The notes under the pieces were generated by a model. The model was not told the origin of the DNA. It did no database searches and saw only the letters and a list, made by a program, of their open reading frames with translations. Shown here one piece after another: positions 53,343 through 62,196 of a stretch of 64,000 nt of DNA. Source of the DNA: Bacillus sp. NEB1478 (GTDB lineage: Bacteria; Bacillota; Bacilli; Bacillales; Fictibacillaceae); contig NZ_CP134049.1 in the NCBI RefSeq assembly GCF_031582965.1, positions 2,356,001 to 2,420,000 of the forward strand, read 5' to 3'. Numbering within the stretch: the stretch's first letter is position 1; each line of letters opens with the position of its first letter. The position numbers and the translations under genes were made by a program.

Positions 53343-53522
53343 TTAAGGTTTTCTTTTATATGTCCAGACCCGGTTATGGTTGGTCGTTTCCGGAAAACGG
53401 TCTCCTGCTGATAAATGAATTTGTTTAGGATCATTTACCATGCTTCCTGTTTCACCAATCTCCACATACATACCATTGTTTGGTGCTTTTTGACCGTGCG
53501 TAAAATGTCTATGCTGACCCAT
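53343..53522 (-). CDS. yjzC: YjzC family protein
   Basis: 59 residues: MGQHRHFTHGQKAPNNGMYVE start and NDPKQIHLSAGDRFPETTNH end, a conserved small YjzC protein of bacilli, possibly spore-associated. AAAGGAGG precedes ATG 53522. Confidence 0.9.
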   Translation of the reverse strand: MGQHRHFTHGQKAPNNGMYVEIGETGSMVNDPKQIHLSAGDRFPETTNHNRVWTYKRKP

Positions 53523-53614
53523 TTGGTATGCCTCCTTTCTTTTATAGGTTACCCGCCCTTTGCCTGATAACACTTGCTAAAAAAAAGAAAAGATACACAC
53601 TCTTATGAAACCAT

Positions 53615-53944
53615 CTAATAAGCTGGGTTTACTCCCGCTACTGCATGAAGCGGAAACATACATCGTTGTATCTGATAACCCGAAACGCTATATTGCATAT
53701 CAGAACTCCGCACATCATTCATTTGATTTTGCAGATATGGAATCGCGAAATAAACATTCTGCTGATCAACGTATTCAATGAATCCGTTATAAGTTACCCC
53801 GTCGATTAACATAAGCTGAACATGCTGATCTTTATTTTTCAAACAGGTTTTATATATTTTTTTAAATGGAGACTTGCTGTTTCCGAAACCAAATTGTCCA
53901 CCCGATGATTGACCTGGAAAGTTCCCCATATTATATGGATACAT
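53615..53944 (-). CDS. Small protein with N-terminal Gly/Phe-rich tail and Sm-like beta segment
   Basis: 109 residues. First 25 are Gly/Phe/Ser-rich, then a compact beta domain: MLIDGVTYNGFIEYVDQQNVYFAIP resembles the strand-turn pattern of LSm-like or coat beta domains. AAAGGAGGG before ATG. Coat association likely from composition, not proven. Confidence 0.65.
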   Translation of the reverse strand: MYPYNMGNFPGQSSGGQFGFGNSKSPFKKIYKTCLKNKDQHVQLMLIDGVTYNGFIEYVDQQNVYFAIPYLQNQMNDVRSSDMQYSVSGYQIQRCMFPLHAVAGVNPAY

Positions 53945-54188
53945 AACACACCCTCCTTTTAACCTATCCTATTCATTCGGAAAAGAGTTGGTTCAAGTGT
54001 CTATATGTATGCAATCACAGATAAGTTATAAAAGGGAATTCATACAACTTGGAGAAGGAATAAGTGAGTTATTTATTTTTAGAACAATCAAGAAATGTAT
54101 CAGATATGAAGAGAATTCTTTCGTGGTTTTCAAATCGATATCCCGAATGAAAAGTGCAAATTGTCTTAAAAAAGGGAGGGCAAAACAA

Positions 54189-54350
54189 ATGAAGGAATTG
54201 GTAGGCAAATGTGTTCGTTGTGAAAAAGAATTGTTTTGCATGGATGGTTTTTTCCAAGCAGAGGTCAGTGACTCCGGTGAAACGTTCTGCTTTACATGTG
54301 TTGAAGAAATGAAGAAGGAATCCAACGATTACCGATCGTCAAATTCCTAA
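54189..54350 (+). CDS. Small zinc-ribbon protein, 53 aa
   Basis: CVRC (about 8-11) and CFTC (about 37-40) make a treble-clef or ribbon zinc site. ATG 54189 follows AAAGGGAGGG. Convergent with moaD. Function unknown. Confidence 0.75.
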   Translation: MKELVGKCVRCEKELFCMDGFFQAEVSDSGETFCFTCVEEMKKESNDYRSSNS

Positions 54351-54356
54351 ATGGAT

Positions 54357-54596
54357 TCACCCTCCGCTTACTGGGGGAATAAACGCTAACGTATCTCCTG
54401 CATCCACAGTTGAAGAGTCATCCGCATATTCTTCATTAATTGCTGTTAGACAATGGTCCAGTCCGTTTAATTTTCCTATTTTTTCTTGAAGCCTCTTTTT
54501 TATTTCCTTGATGGTTACTGGATCATTAACTACTAGTGATAATTCTTGCGTGCCCGCTTGCTGTGCAAGACCTGCAAATAGTAATACACGTACCAT
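54357..54596 (-). CDS. moaD: Molybdopterin synthase small subunit MoaD
   Basis: 79 residues, ubiquitin-like, ending in the essential Gly-Gly (PPVSGG) that is thiocarboxylated for sulfur transfer. LLFAGLAQQAG start. Follows moaE by 5 bp; overlaps its ribosome site. Confidence 0.95.
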   Translation of the reverse strand: MVRVLLFAGLAQQAGTQELSLVVNDPVTIKEIKKRLQEKIGKLNGLDHCLTAINEEYADDSSTVDAGDTLAFIPPVSGG

Positions 54597-54601
54597 AATT
54601 C

Positions 54602-55060
54602 TTATTCATTCCTTTCAGGGTGACCCTGTGGATAATGTTTCGTTCCCTTTTGGTTGCCGACCCATTCTTCTCCATCGATATAATGTTCTTTTTTCCATAT
54701 CGGAACTATTTCCTTTATGCGCTCAATTGCATAGCGACTCGCTTCAAACGCATCTTGCCGATGAGGAGTTGACACGGCAATCGTTACAGCAACATCCGAA
54801 ATTTGGAGAGTTCCTATTCGATGGGTAATGGCTGTTTTGGCATTTGGCCATCTCTCGTTAATTTCTTCTCCAATTTTTTCAAGCTGCTTTTCTGCCATAG
54901 GAACATAAGCCTCGTATTCAAGGTATTTTGTTTGTTTATCCCCTGTCATTTCCCTTACAGTTCCTATAAAAACAGAAACTGCACCAGCATTTTGGTGTAT
55001 AACTTGGTCTATTACTTTTTGATTATCAATGGGTTCTTTACATATATTAAAGAATTTCAT
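54602..55060 (-). CDS. moaE: Molybdopterin synthase catalytic subunit MoaE
   Basis: 152 residues. VREMTGDKQTKYLEYEAY (about 35-52), HRIGTLQISDVAVTIAV (about 81-97) and the C-terminal KKEHYIDGEEWVGNQKG (about 125-141) with the active-site Lys. Overlaps mobB by 14 bp. Confidence 0.96.
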   Translation of the reverse strand: MKFFNICKEPIDNQKVIDQVIHQNAGAVSVFIGTVREMTGDKQTKYLEYEAYVPMAEKQLEKIGEEINERWPNAKTAITHRIGTLQISDVAVTIAVSTPHRQDAFEASRYAIERIKEIVPIWKKEHYIDGEEWVGNQKGTKHYPQGHPERNE

Positions 55061-55589
55061 GATTACTTTCTTTCCCCTTACTCATTTCCTTATTTATATA
55101 TTCCATTAAAAAGGGCAGCCATTGTATTTGATCTTCATATAAAAAAAAGGGAAATGGATATTTTTCATCTAAACTTTTATCACTAATTATGACAACTGGA
55201 ACTAATGAATTCTCGATTAACATTTTATCTTTATTATTTCTGCAAAGCACAACCCGAGGGTATTGCATTTGTTTATAACCTTCGATCAAAACGCAATCCA
55301 TGTCTAATAATTTGTACATTTCGATTGTGTTTTCGAGCGACAAAGAGTGATCCATGTATATGATAGTATTCGCATCTGATGAAACACTTGTAACAATTGC
55401 ACCTGCTTTTCTATGACGATCTGTATCTTTACCGGAGTCATTGAAAGGAAGAGTAGAATCATGACCATGGTGCTTAATTACACCTGTTCTTATCCCCATC
55501 TTTGTTAAACGTTCCAATAAAGAAGTGATTACCGTTGTTTTCCCGCTGTTTTGATATCCGATGATTTGGAGAATAACGGGGAATCCCAT
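55047..55589 (-). CDS. mobB: Molybdopterin-guanine dinucleotide biosynthesis protein MobB
   Basis: 180 residues. P-loop GYQNSGKTT (about 9-17), KHHGHDS (about 37), DTDRHRKAGA. GTP-binding accessory for Mo-bis-MGD. ATG 55589 lies 61 bp inside moeA in another frame, nine bases after AAGGGAG. Confidence 0.93.
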   Translation of the reverse strand: MGFPVILQIIGYQNSGKTTVITSLLERLTKMGIRTGVIKHHGHDSTLPFNDSGKDTDRHRKAGAIVTSVSSDANTIIYMDHSLSLENTIEMYKLLDMDCVLIEGYKQMQYPRVVLCRNNKDKMLIENSLVPVVIISDKSLDEKYPFPFFLYEDQIQWLPFLMEYINKEMSKGKESNHEIL

Positions 55590-56848
55590 GGCCACTCACT
55601 CCCTTCCCCATCCCATGAGAGAACTCCGACTTGGCTGCCTTTCTCCCATCCTCTAGTTCCGCCGGGCAAGACGATTAAAGCGTTAGCATCCAAGAGGGAT
55701 GAAACTGAACTTGATTTATCCAGACCTGCAGGTTTAACCGTGTTTTCATTAATTCCTATTGATAATTTTGCCCGAACAAATCGGGTGAACGGATTTGCTT
55801 TCGAAAAGTCGGCGGCAAGTGTCGCTTTGTATAATGAACAATGTGGTGTTTTATAATTCATACCTGCTAAAATGACTGGACGCACGAAAAGCTCACAGCC
55901 CACAAAACAAGCAGAAGGATTCCCTGATAGACCGAAGAGCCATTTTTCTTTGTATTTTGCTACAGTCGTAACACTTCCCGGTCTCATCGCAACCTTGTTG
56001 AATAGGACAGTTGCACCTAATTTTTTGTAGATAGCCGGCAGATAGTCGTAATCTCCAACAGAAACGCCGCCAGTGGTTATGACAAGATCAGATTCATTTA
56101 GAGTTTCTGTAACTGCTTCATACAATGATTCAAAGTCATCTTCTCTATGCTGATAAAGCTTAACTTGTCCTCCCATTGCCTTTACTTGGGCTGCAGTCAT
56201 ATAGGCATTGCTGTTTCTAATTTTTCCCGGTTGTAATGTTTCATTTACTTCTAAAAGTTCTGTGCCGGTAGATAATATCCCGACAACTGGTTTTTTAAAA
56301 ACAGACACTGAATGGTAGCCGAATGTTGCGAGCAGCGCAACAATTCCAGGAGTAATAACCGTACCTTTCTCCGCTAACAATTCCCCTTCTTTCGTATCCT
56401 CTCCTTGAAATGAGATATTGTCATTTTTATTAACTTTCCTTTTGATCTCTATAAAAGTTTGTCCGTTTTCACTTGCTTCTTTTACTAATTCAAGCATGAT
56501 CACAGCATCTGCACCAACCGGAATTTGAGCACCCGTCATTATTCTGATGGCAGTTCCGCTTCTTACATTATGCTTTGCCACTTGTCCCGCACCTATTGTT
56601 TCTAAAACTTGCAATGTAACGGGATTGTTTTCTGATGCCTCTCTCGTATCATTGGAATAAATCGCGAACCCATCATAAGGCGATCGATGAAAAGGAGGCA
56701 CATCATTCGATGCTATGAGGTTTTCTGCCAATATTCGCTGATCACAATCGGTTATAGCAACGGTTTCTGTTCCCCATGTTTCTGTCCTTTCCAAGATTTT
56801 TTTCACAGCATCTCCAACAGGTATAGGGGTTCTTTTTTCTACCGGCAT
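55529..56848 (-). CDS. moeA: Molybdopterin molybdenumtransferase MoeA
   Basis: 439 residues. PPFHRSPYDGFAI (about 51-63), GAGQVAKHNV, GILSTGTEL (about 192), TGGVSVGDYDY (about 261-271), FGLSGNPSACFVG (about 312-324). Inserts Mo into MPT-AMP. C-terminus extends about 20 residues into mobB's coding region in another frame. AAAGGAGG before ATG. Confidence 0.96.
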   Translation of the reverse strand: MPVEKRTPIPVGDAVKKILERTETWGTETVAITDCDQRILAENLIASNDVPPFHRSPYDGFAIYSNDTREASENNPVTLQVLETIGAGQVAKHNVRSGTAIRIMTGAQIPVGADAVIMLELVKEASENGQTFIEIKRKVNKNDNISFQGEDTKEGELLAEKGTVITPGIVALLATFGYHSVSVFKKPVVGILSTGTELLEVNETLQPGKIRNSNAYMTAAQVKAMGGQVKLYQHREDDFESLYEAVTETLNESDLVITTGGVSVGDYDYLPAIYKKLGATVLFNKVAMRPGSVTTVAKYKEKWLFGLSGNPSACFVGCELFVRPVILAGMNYKTPHCSLYKATLAADFSKANPFTRFVRAKLSIGINENTVKPAGLDKSSSVSSLLDANALIVLPGGTRGWEKGSQVGVLSWDGEGSEWPWDSPLFSKSSDIKTAGKQR

Positions 56849-56940
56849 ATGTTTCCTCCTTTTAAATAGTCAGAATATATTTACTTTTCTGATTATATTT
56901 GATATGATTTATTTAATTCAATTGAAAGGATGTTGTTTTT

Positions 56941-57132
56941 ATGAAAGTTTCTTATGAATATTACCATCGAAGCGGCAATAAAATAACCATTACCGACATC
57001 CCTGAAGAGTTTAACGAATACGGGGTTTGGACTTTCCGGATTATGCATTCTCTGCAAAAACAAATTGATGAAATTGATCATATGTATCAGCCAAAAAAAT
57101 CATACCGGTTAAAACTCGAAGAAACGGGGTAA
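56941..57132 (+). CDS. Hypothetical protein, 63 aa
   Basis: MKVSYEYYHRSGNKITITD start, amphipathic helix near HSLQKQIDEIDHMY. AAAGGATG ribosome site nine bases before ATG. Unrecognised. Between moeA (divergent) and yitV (convergent). Confidence 0.7.
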   Translation: MKVSYEYYHRSGNKITITDIPEEFNEYGVWTFRIMHSLQKQIDEIDHMYQPKKSYRLKLEETG

Positions 57133-57158
57133 TGTCTACACCGTTTCTTTTGTTTTTT
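57117..57158 (+). terminator. Terminator overlapping both the 63-aa gene and yitV ends
   Basis: AGAAACGG-GT / AC-CCGTTTCT stem, then TTGTTTTTTT. Its stem spans the stop codons of both convergent genes. Confidence 0.85.
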
Positions 57159-57912
57159 TAATATTTTCCAGGACCCAATCAACTGCATTCAAATAAGCAG
57201 GACGTGAAACTTTATGACCCGAAGTTTTATCGTTCATGTAAACAGATTTCTCATTTTGTACGATTAAGTCTTCAATAAATGGCTTTGCAAATTCATACGG
57301 GACAACTTGATCTACTTCACTGTGCCAAATAAACAATGGCCGCTTGTTTAATTTCTCATAATTTTGTGTAAGGTCAAAACTTCTTAAATACTCGTAAGTT
57401 TTTGTTAACTCTTCATCAGAAAACGGAAGCTTATGACCTGCATTTTCAATTCTTTCAATTTGCCATTTTGCAAAAGCTTCATGAGCTGGTGTGCCCATTA
57501 AAGCAATAGCAGCGTTAATCTCAGGATACTGTACAAGTGAACCATATGTTATGATGGCTCCCATGGATGTTCCGCCTAAAGCAATTTCCCCGTTTGAAAT
57601 GAGTGTTCGATCCTTCGCCCAATTTATAAGGATTCCTACGTCTTGTATCCCTTGAGCAACAATATTCCAAAAATCATAATCATTTCTTTTTGCTGTATGA
57701 TCATCCACTCTTTCTCCATGGTGCATTGCATCTGGCAGAATGACGCGCATTCCTCTTTCAGCTAATGTATAAGCAAAATGCAAGTTATGTTCTTTTGCAC
57801 TTGTATATCCATGAACAAAAATGAAAAGCGGCAAAGGTTTCCCGGCATTTTCATGTTTCTCAGCCATTATAAAGGGAATACTCCCGACTGCTTCTCTTTT
57901 AATCGAAACCAC
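57136..57912 (-). CDS. yitV: Alpha/beta hydrolase (YitV-type esterase)
   Basis: 258 residues. HGYTS (about 33-37) oxyanion region, GGTSMGA (about 114-120) nucleophile Ser, WHSEVDQVVPY (about 195-205) Asp, GHKVS near 235 His. Serine esterase. Positioned with yitU, yitT and yitS as in B. subtilis. Confidence 0.9.
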   Translation of the reverse strand: MVSIKREAVGSIPFIMAEKHENAGKPLPLFIFVHGYTSAKEHNLHFAYTLAERGMRVILPDAMHHGERVDDHTAKRNDYDFWNIVAQGIQDVGILINWAKDRTLISNGEIALGGTSMGAIITYGSLVQYPEINAAIALMGTPAHEAFAKWQIERIENAGHKLPFSDEELTKTYEYLRSFDLTQNYEKLNKRPLFIWHSEVDQVVPYEFAKPFIEDLIVQNEKSVYMNDKTSGHKVSRPAYLNAVDWVLENIKKTKETV

Positions 57913-58055
57913 GTGTATCTCCTTCTCTCTTTCTCATTTTTTCCATCTTATCATGTCACAGTTCCTTTTACATGAATGACGTTTTATATCATTAGACTTT
58001 TTTTAGGGAAAATATTACACTTTAAGTATTCATATATAAAAAGGCAGGTACATTC

Positions 58056-58868
58056 GTGACACAACCATACTTAATTGCACTGGACCTTGATGGTACTTTA
58101 TTAACAGATGATAAGAAAATTTCGAAAAAGACTAAAGAAGTATTATTTAAACTGATGGAAAAAGGTCATCATGTCTGTATTTCAACAGGAAGACCTTATC
58201 GCTCTTCCAATATGTACTATGAGGAACTCGAATTAAATTCTCCGATTGTTAACTTCAATGGAGCTTTCGTGCACCATCCTCATGATGCTAAGTTTGGTAT
58301 TCATCATTCACCCCTCGAGCTTGATGTGGCAAAAAGAATCATTAAAGCGTGCGAAACTTTTCATGTGAAAAATATAATGGTTGAGGTTTTGGATGATGTT
58401 TATTTAAAAAAACATGATGAAGTAATCGTTAATACCTTTATCATGGATGAAAATCCGCTGCATATCGGTGATCTTCACAAGACTTTAACTGAAAATCCAA
58501 CAGCTATTCTCGTCCATCCTGAAGATCATCACATTAGTGAATTAAGATCCATGCTGGAAAAAGAACATGCTGAAGTTATCGACCAAAGAGTTTGGGCTGC
58601 TCCATGGAATATCATTGAAGTAATTCGTTCCGGTATCAACAAAGCAAAAGGTCTAGAAAAAATAGCTGCTTATTACAATATTCCTCAGGAACGAATTGTT
58701 GCTTTTGGAGACGAAGACAATGACTTTGAAATGATTGAATACGCTGGACACGGAGTTGCAATGGGAAATGCTATTGATGAATTGAAGGAACGAGCAAATT
58801 ACGTTACTTTAACAAATGAAGAAGACGGGGTCGCTCATTATTTAACTGAAGTTCTAGCTCTTGTTTAA
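58056..58868 (+). CDS. yitU: HAD-superfamily phosphatase, Cof type (YitU)
   Basis: 270 residues. DLDGTLL (about 9-15) motif I, STGR (about 43) motif II, K near 200 (INKAKGLEKI), GDEDNDFEM (about 218-226) motif IV, with a C2B cap. Likely acts on small phosphometabolites such as flavin or sugar phosphates. GTG start after AGGCAGG. Confidence 0.92.
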   Translation: MTQPYLIALDLDGTLLTDDKKISKKTKEVLFKLMEKGHHVCISTGRPYRSSNMYYEELELNSPIVNFNGAFVHHPHDAKFGIHHSPLELDVAKRIIKACETFHVKNIMVEVLDDVYLKKHDEVIVNTFIMDENPLHIGDLHKTLTENPTAILVHPEDHHISELRSMLEKEHAEVIDQRVWAAPWNIIEVIRSGINKAKGLEKIAAYYNIPQERIVAFGDEDNDFEMIEYAGHGVAMGNAIDELKERANYVTLTNEEDGVAHYLTEVLALV

Positions 58869-58890
58869 ATGAATAATTAGTTTTAGTAAG

Positions 58891-58926
58891 AATCTTCGGT
58901 ATCCTTTACCGGAGATTTTTTATTTT
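58891..58926 (+). terminator. Terminator of yitU
   Basis: AATCT-CGGT / ACCG-AGATT stem, 7-nt loop, six T and ATTT. Confidence 0.88.
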
Positions 58927-59011
58927 ATGACAGCCTTCCAATTTCTTATATTACATAATGTTATTTAATCGGTAAAAACTAATGTTACGGGAGAAAAGGA
59001 GGTATTTTCAC

Positions 59012-59155
59012 ATGAGCAAAAAAAGCCGTTCAAAACGTTCCATCAAGCAAGGTGCTGATATGGTAAGCCAAGAAACAACAATGGCATTCAGCAAAGATGA
59101 ACAAACAGAAAGAAAAAGAGAAAAAGAAGAAAGAAATGCACTAGGAGGTATATAA
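59012..59155 (+). CDS. Small charged protein, 47 aa, upstream of the DUF3813 gene
   Basis: AAAGGAGG before ATG 59012. 47 residues, SKKSRSKRSIKQGADMV then a Lys/Arg/Glu helix. Stop 2 bp before the next ATG; the ribosome site of the next gene is in its last codons, so expression is coupled. Not recognised. Confidence 0.72.
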   Translation: MSKKSRSKRSIKQGADMVSQETTMAFSKDEQTERKREKEERNALGGI

Positions 59156-59157
59156 AC

Positions 59158-59487
59158 ATGGCAAACCGATTATTCCAAATGGCTAGAAGTGCTGTCCAAA
59201 ATGCGGTTGGAAAGTTTCAAGGTTCTTCTAATGAAGGAAGTGCACATTCAGAAGCTCATTCCAATTTTTCTGGTCATGACCTGGAGATTGCACAAAACGC
59301 GCTTTCTTCAGCAATGGCTAATTCATCAGATGCGGAGCGTGCTCAGCTTGCAGAACTTCAGCAAGAGCTTGATGCACATACAAACCCTGGAACTTCACAA
59401 GCAGGAGCTACTTCAACTTCAATGGTACAGGAAGAAGCTGGAGCTAATTCTGTAGAAGATCTTTTTGATAATAATCAGCACAATTAA
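59158..59487 (+). CDS. DUF3813 (YitR-like) protein
   Basis: 109 residues. N-terminal MANRLFQMARSAVQNAVGKF and DLEIAQNALSSAMANSSDAE match the DUF3813 pattern as I recall it for YitR, which accompanies yitU/yitT in B. subtilis. C-terminal 40 residues Gly/Ser/Thr-rich. Function unknown. Confidence 0.72.
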   Translation: MANRLFQMARSAVQNAVGKFQGSSNEGSAHSEAHSNFSGHDLEIAQNALSSAMANSSDAERAQLAELQQELDAHTNPGTSQAGATSTSMVQEEAGANSVEDLFDNNQHN

Positions 59488-59493
59488 CGAAAA

Positions 59494-59528
59494 ACGGCTT
59501 TCTCTATCAAGGAGAAAGCTGTTTTTTT
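59494..59528. terminator. Bidirectional terminator (DUF3813 / SGNH gene)
   Basis: GGCTTTCTC / GAGAAAGCT stem flanked by A and T runs; it reaches into the last codons of the SGNH gene. Confidence 0.9.
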
Positions 59529-60094
59529 GGATTAGCTATACCAGATAATATTTGTAATTTTCGTAAGACAAGTTCGTATAATTCTTCATAGCCAAAATTG
59601 TTAAAGTGAAGTCCATCCTCAATTAAATAATGTTGAATATCTTTTGTATCCAATGTTTCAAAAAGAGGTACATATGCTGTTCCTTCGTGCTTAGCAACTT
59701 TTTTTACGATTTGGGCATAGTTTTTCATTCGTATGTTGGTCCGGGCTTTTTGCTTCTCTTCAAACACAGGAGCAGGACTAATTAAAATCACTTTTTGAGG
59801 TCCTATTTTATTTACCATATAAGTTAAATTTTTTTCGTATTCTTTCAGCGGAATTAGCCGATGATCACTGGAATCGTTTGCACCAAAAAGTATTGTTACA
59901 TAATCGGGCTCATGCCGCAAAACGTCATCCTGCAGACGAACTAGAGCTGCCCTCGTTGTTTCTGCTGGTATACCTGCGTTCATTACTACCCATTCTGTGA
60001 GCTTTTGTCTTAATCGAGATGTTAGTCTTAAGGAGCCATCTTCACTCTTTTCTTTTGATGTAATACTATCACCGAAACAAACCAATGTCTTCAT
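59507..60094 (-). CDS. SGNH/GDSL-type esterase or lipase
   Basis: 195 residues. GDSIT (about 8-12) with the Ser nucleophile, NAG (about 39), GAND (about 72-75) and DGLHFNNFGYE (about 164-174) with the Asp/His pair. ATG 60094 follows GAGGAG; GTG 60100 is too close to it. Substrate unknown. Confidence 0.9.
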   Translation of the reverse strand: MKTLVCFGDSITSKEKSEDGSLRLTSRLRQKLTEWVVMNAGIPAETTRAALVRLQDDVLRHEPDYVTILFGANDSSDHRLIPLKEYEKNLTYMVNKIGPQKVILISPAPVFEEKQKARTNIRMKNYAQIVKKVAKHEGTAYVPLFETLDTKDIQHYLIEDGLHFNNFGYEELYELVLRKLQILSGIANPKKQLSP

Positions 60095-60242
60095 ACCCAC
60101 ACATCTCCTCTTTTGTAATCCTTCTTACATTATTCGAAAGAAAATTCCATTTCTCAAACGTCATGGGATGATTAAATTTGATATAATGAGTAATGTATGT
60201 TTTTGTAGAAGTATATATGTTTTTGTTATCTGGGGGCATTGT

Positions 60243-60695
60243 ATGAAAATTTATCGTGTTACGAATGACGTAGAATCTAATCACATTGAAGAAATTGCTC
60301 AGCTGTTTTTGCAGCAGCGAACCATGGATGGTGAACCTGAAGAACATTCTCGTACCATTACTGGAATTAAGCTGGCCCTTGAAAACCCGGATAAAAGCGG
60401 GATTATTGTTGCTGAGGATGAAGACTCAATTATTGGCCTGGCGTTTTTCAATCTAGGTGTAAGTATTCGAATCGGCGGACCGTACTTATGGCTAAATGAT
60501 CTTTTTGTACATGAAGAGCACCGTAACAGAGGTATTGCCCGCAAACTGCTTCTTCATTTGATCTATTGGGCTGAAAGAGACGGTATAAAATCTATTGAGC
60601 TTGAAACGGGAATAAACAATTCGGTTACAAAGCATTTGTATAATTCCCTTGATTTTCATGATATTATCTCAAAAAGGTATGCATTTCATTTTTAA
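60243..60695 (+). CDS. GNAT N-acetyltransferase
   Basis: 150 residues. LNDLFVHEEHRNRGIARKLLLHL (about 87-109) is the acetyl-CoA-binding region. GGGGG is six bases before ATG 60243. Substrate unknown; 20 bp before the Nfu-like gene, so perhaps co-transcribed. Confidence 0.87.
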   Translation: MKIYRVTNDVESNHIEEIAQLFLQQRTMDGEPEEHSRTITGIKLALENPDKSGIIVAEDEDSIIGLAFFNLGVSIRIGGPYLWLNDLFVHEEHRNRGIARKLLLHLIYWAERDGIKSIELETGINNSVTKHLYNSLDFHDIISKRYAFHF

Positions 60696-60715
60696 TAATA
60701 GAAGGAGTGTTTATT

Positions 60716-60976
60716 ATGGCAGTTGAATTTTCGATCCAGCCTACACCAAATCCAAACGCAATTAAGTTTGATGCATCTGAAAAATTTTTAGAAGGCAGAT
60801 TATCTGCCCGGGCAGGAGACGATTCGGACTCACCACTTGCAAAAGCACTGCTATCAATTGATGGTGTAGAATCGATCTTCGGTTTTGAGAACTTTATTAC
60901 GGTTAATAAAACGAACGACAGTGATTGGAACGAACTTATGCCCGAGATTCAAAAAGCTTTAGAAGAAAACGCGTAA
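60716..60976 (+). CDS. Scaffold protein Nfu/NifU N-terminal-domain protein
   Basis: 86 residues. PTPNPNAIKF (about 7-16) and SPLAKALLSIDGVESIFGFENFITV (about 36-60) are the NfuN domain. It lacks the Cys pair of full Nfu, so a partner or regulator of Fe-S assembly is inferred. AGAAGGAG before ATG 60716. Confidence 0.88.
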   Translation: MAVEFSIQPTPNPNAIKFDASEKFLEGRLSARAGDDSDSPLAKALLSIDGVESIFGFENFITVNKTNDSDWNELMPEIQKALEENA

Positions 60977-60983
60977 AAAAATG

Positions 60984-61026
60984 AAGAAGCAGCTCCTTTG
61001 ATTTTATCGAAGGGCTGCTTTTTTGA
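60984..61026 (+). terminator. Terminator of the NfuN-domain gene
   Basis: AGCAGC-CCTT / AAGG-CTGCT stem, large loop, six T. Confidence 0.9.
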
Positions 61027-61117
61027 ATTACGATTGTATTAATGTTTTGTGCAGGTATTTCTTATGTTGTCTCATATTTTCCATATTGCGCTCGTATTTT
61101 ACATTTTTTTCGAACAG

Positions 61118-61933
61118 CTATTTAAAAGTTTGCAGCGGAATTGCTAGAACATCTGTTTTTGATCCGTCTTTTGGACTGAAATAGTACAATTCAAGTATTA
61201 ATGTACCATTAATCGGCAATTCATCCTCTGGTATATGAACATCAAATGAAAAAGTCGCCCAAGCTGGTGCTCCTGCAGAAGCCTGTTTATGCTGTTCATC
61301 AAAAACTTGATGTCCGTCGGTAACAGTATAGGCAAATGCAGCCTCAAACACCCTCGCCTCTCCTGTTACTTTATATTTCCCATCAGTTCCAGTGAAATGA
61401 ATATTACGGAACGAATTATTTTCTAGTTTTCCTGCTGGTGACTGCAGTGTTAACGTTTCTTCCATAGTTAGCGTTTCAGTTTTTAAGGAGCCTGGTGATA
61501 TTTTTTCCGGTAGAACTTCTGCATTTACTTTATAGATTCCGCCGTTTCGACCAGGTGCTAATTTCCAGCTCGATGTCCAAATATGGCTGTCTCCTGCTTT
61601 AATTGCAACTTTTTCAGGATTTTCACTGTATTGTTTATTATCTGTATGCCTAAACTGTTTCTTTCCAGACGTATCGGTGACAGTTATATCAAACATTTTT
61701 GAGGTCGGAAATGTTAAGGTAACAGTATGATTGCTGTTATTTTCTAATGCGATTAAAAATGAAATTTCTTCATTCCTTTGTTGAATTGAAAGTACTGGGC
61801 TTAACTGAGAACTAACTTGTTGTTTATGAGTTTGCTTCTTATCTTTATCGTTTACGCATCCTGAAAAAATGGTAAACAGTAAAGCTAATAAAAAGATTGG
61901 AACAACCCTATCTAAACTTCCCCAACGCTTCAA
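61118..61933 (-). CDS. Lipoprotein with BsuPI and Gmad2 domains
   Basis: 271 residues. Signal peptide with lipobox FSGC (Cys about 26). Residues about 42-150 form a BsuPI-type beta domain (NNSNHTVTLTFPTSKMFDI), residues about 175-268 a Gmad2 domain (VTGEARVFEAAFAYTV, ASAGAPAWATFSF), known from spore germination and adhesion proteins. Membrane-anchored outside. TTG start after AAGGCGGTG. Confidence 0.85.
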   Translation of the reverse strand: MKRWGSLDRVVPIFLLALLFTIFSGCVNDKDKKQTHKQQVSSQLSPVLSIQQRNEEISFLIALENNSNHTVTLTFPTSKMFDITVTDTSGKKQFRHTDNKQYSENPEKVAIKAGDSHIWTSSWKLAPGRNGGIYKVNAEVLPEKISPGSLKTETLTMEETLTLQSPAGKLENNSFRNIHFTGTDGKYKVTGEARVFEAAFAYTVTDGHQVFDEQHKQASAGAPAWATFSFDVHIPEDELPINGTLILELYYFSPKDGSKTDVLAIPLQTFK

Positions 61934-62115
61934 TCAAATCACCGCCTTTAAATTCATTTTTACCTTTATATGGCTGTTTTAACGAAAAGATTCATAAAGA
62001 AAACTCGGCTGCCGCCAAACCTTATCCGTCAGCCTTAGTTGCACTTATACTTTAAACCTAAACTTGTCACTGCGTCCCGTAATTCATCCTGCTAACAAGT
62101 TATACTTTCTTAAAG

Positions 62116-62160
62116 TAAAAAAAATACGTGGCACAGACTTTTTGTCCGTGCCACGTATAC
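62116..62160 (-). terminator. Terminator of yitT
   Basis: ATACGTGGCAC..GAC / GTC..GTGCCACGTAT long stem around AAAAA, then eight T on the minus strand. Confidence 0.92.
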
Positions 62161-62196
62161 AAATGCGGTATTTGTATTTGTATGGGGTCTGTCCCC
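62157..62196 (-). repeat. Two extra hairpins between the yitT stop and its terminator
   Basis: GGGGACAGACCCC (62196-62184, minus) begins inside the stop codon; it is followed by ATACAAAT-N5-ATTTGTAT (62157-62177). With the terminator they form three consecutive stem-loops. The first is the same GGGGWCWGWCCCC element as at 17428. Confidence 0.65.
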
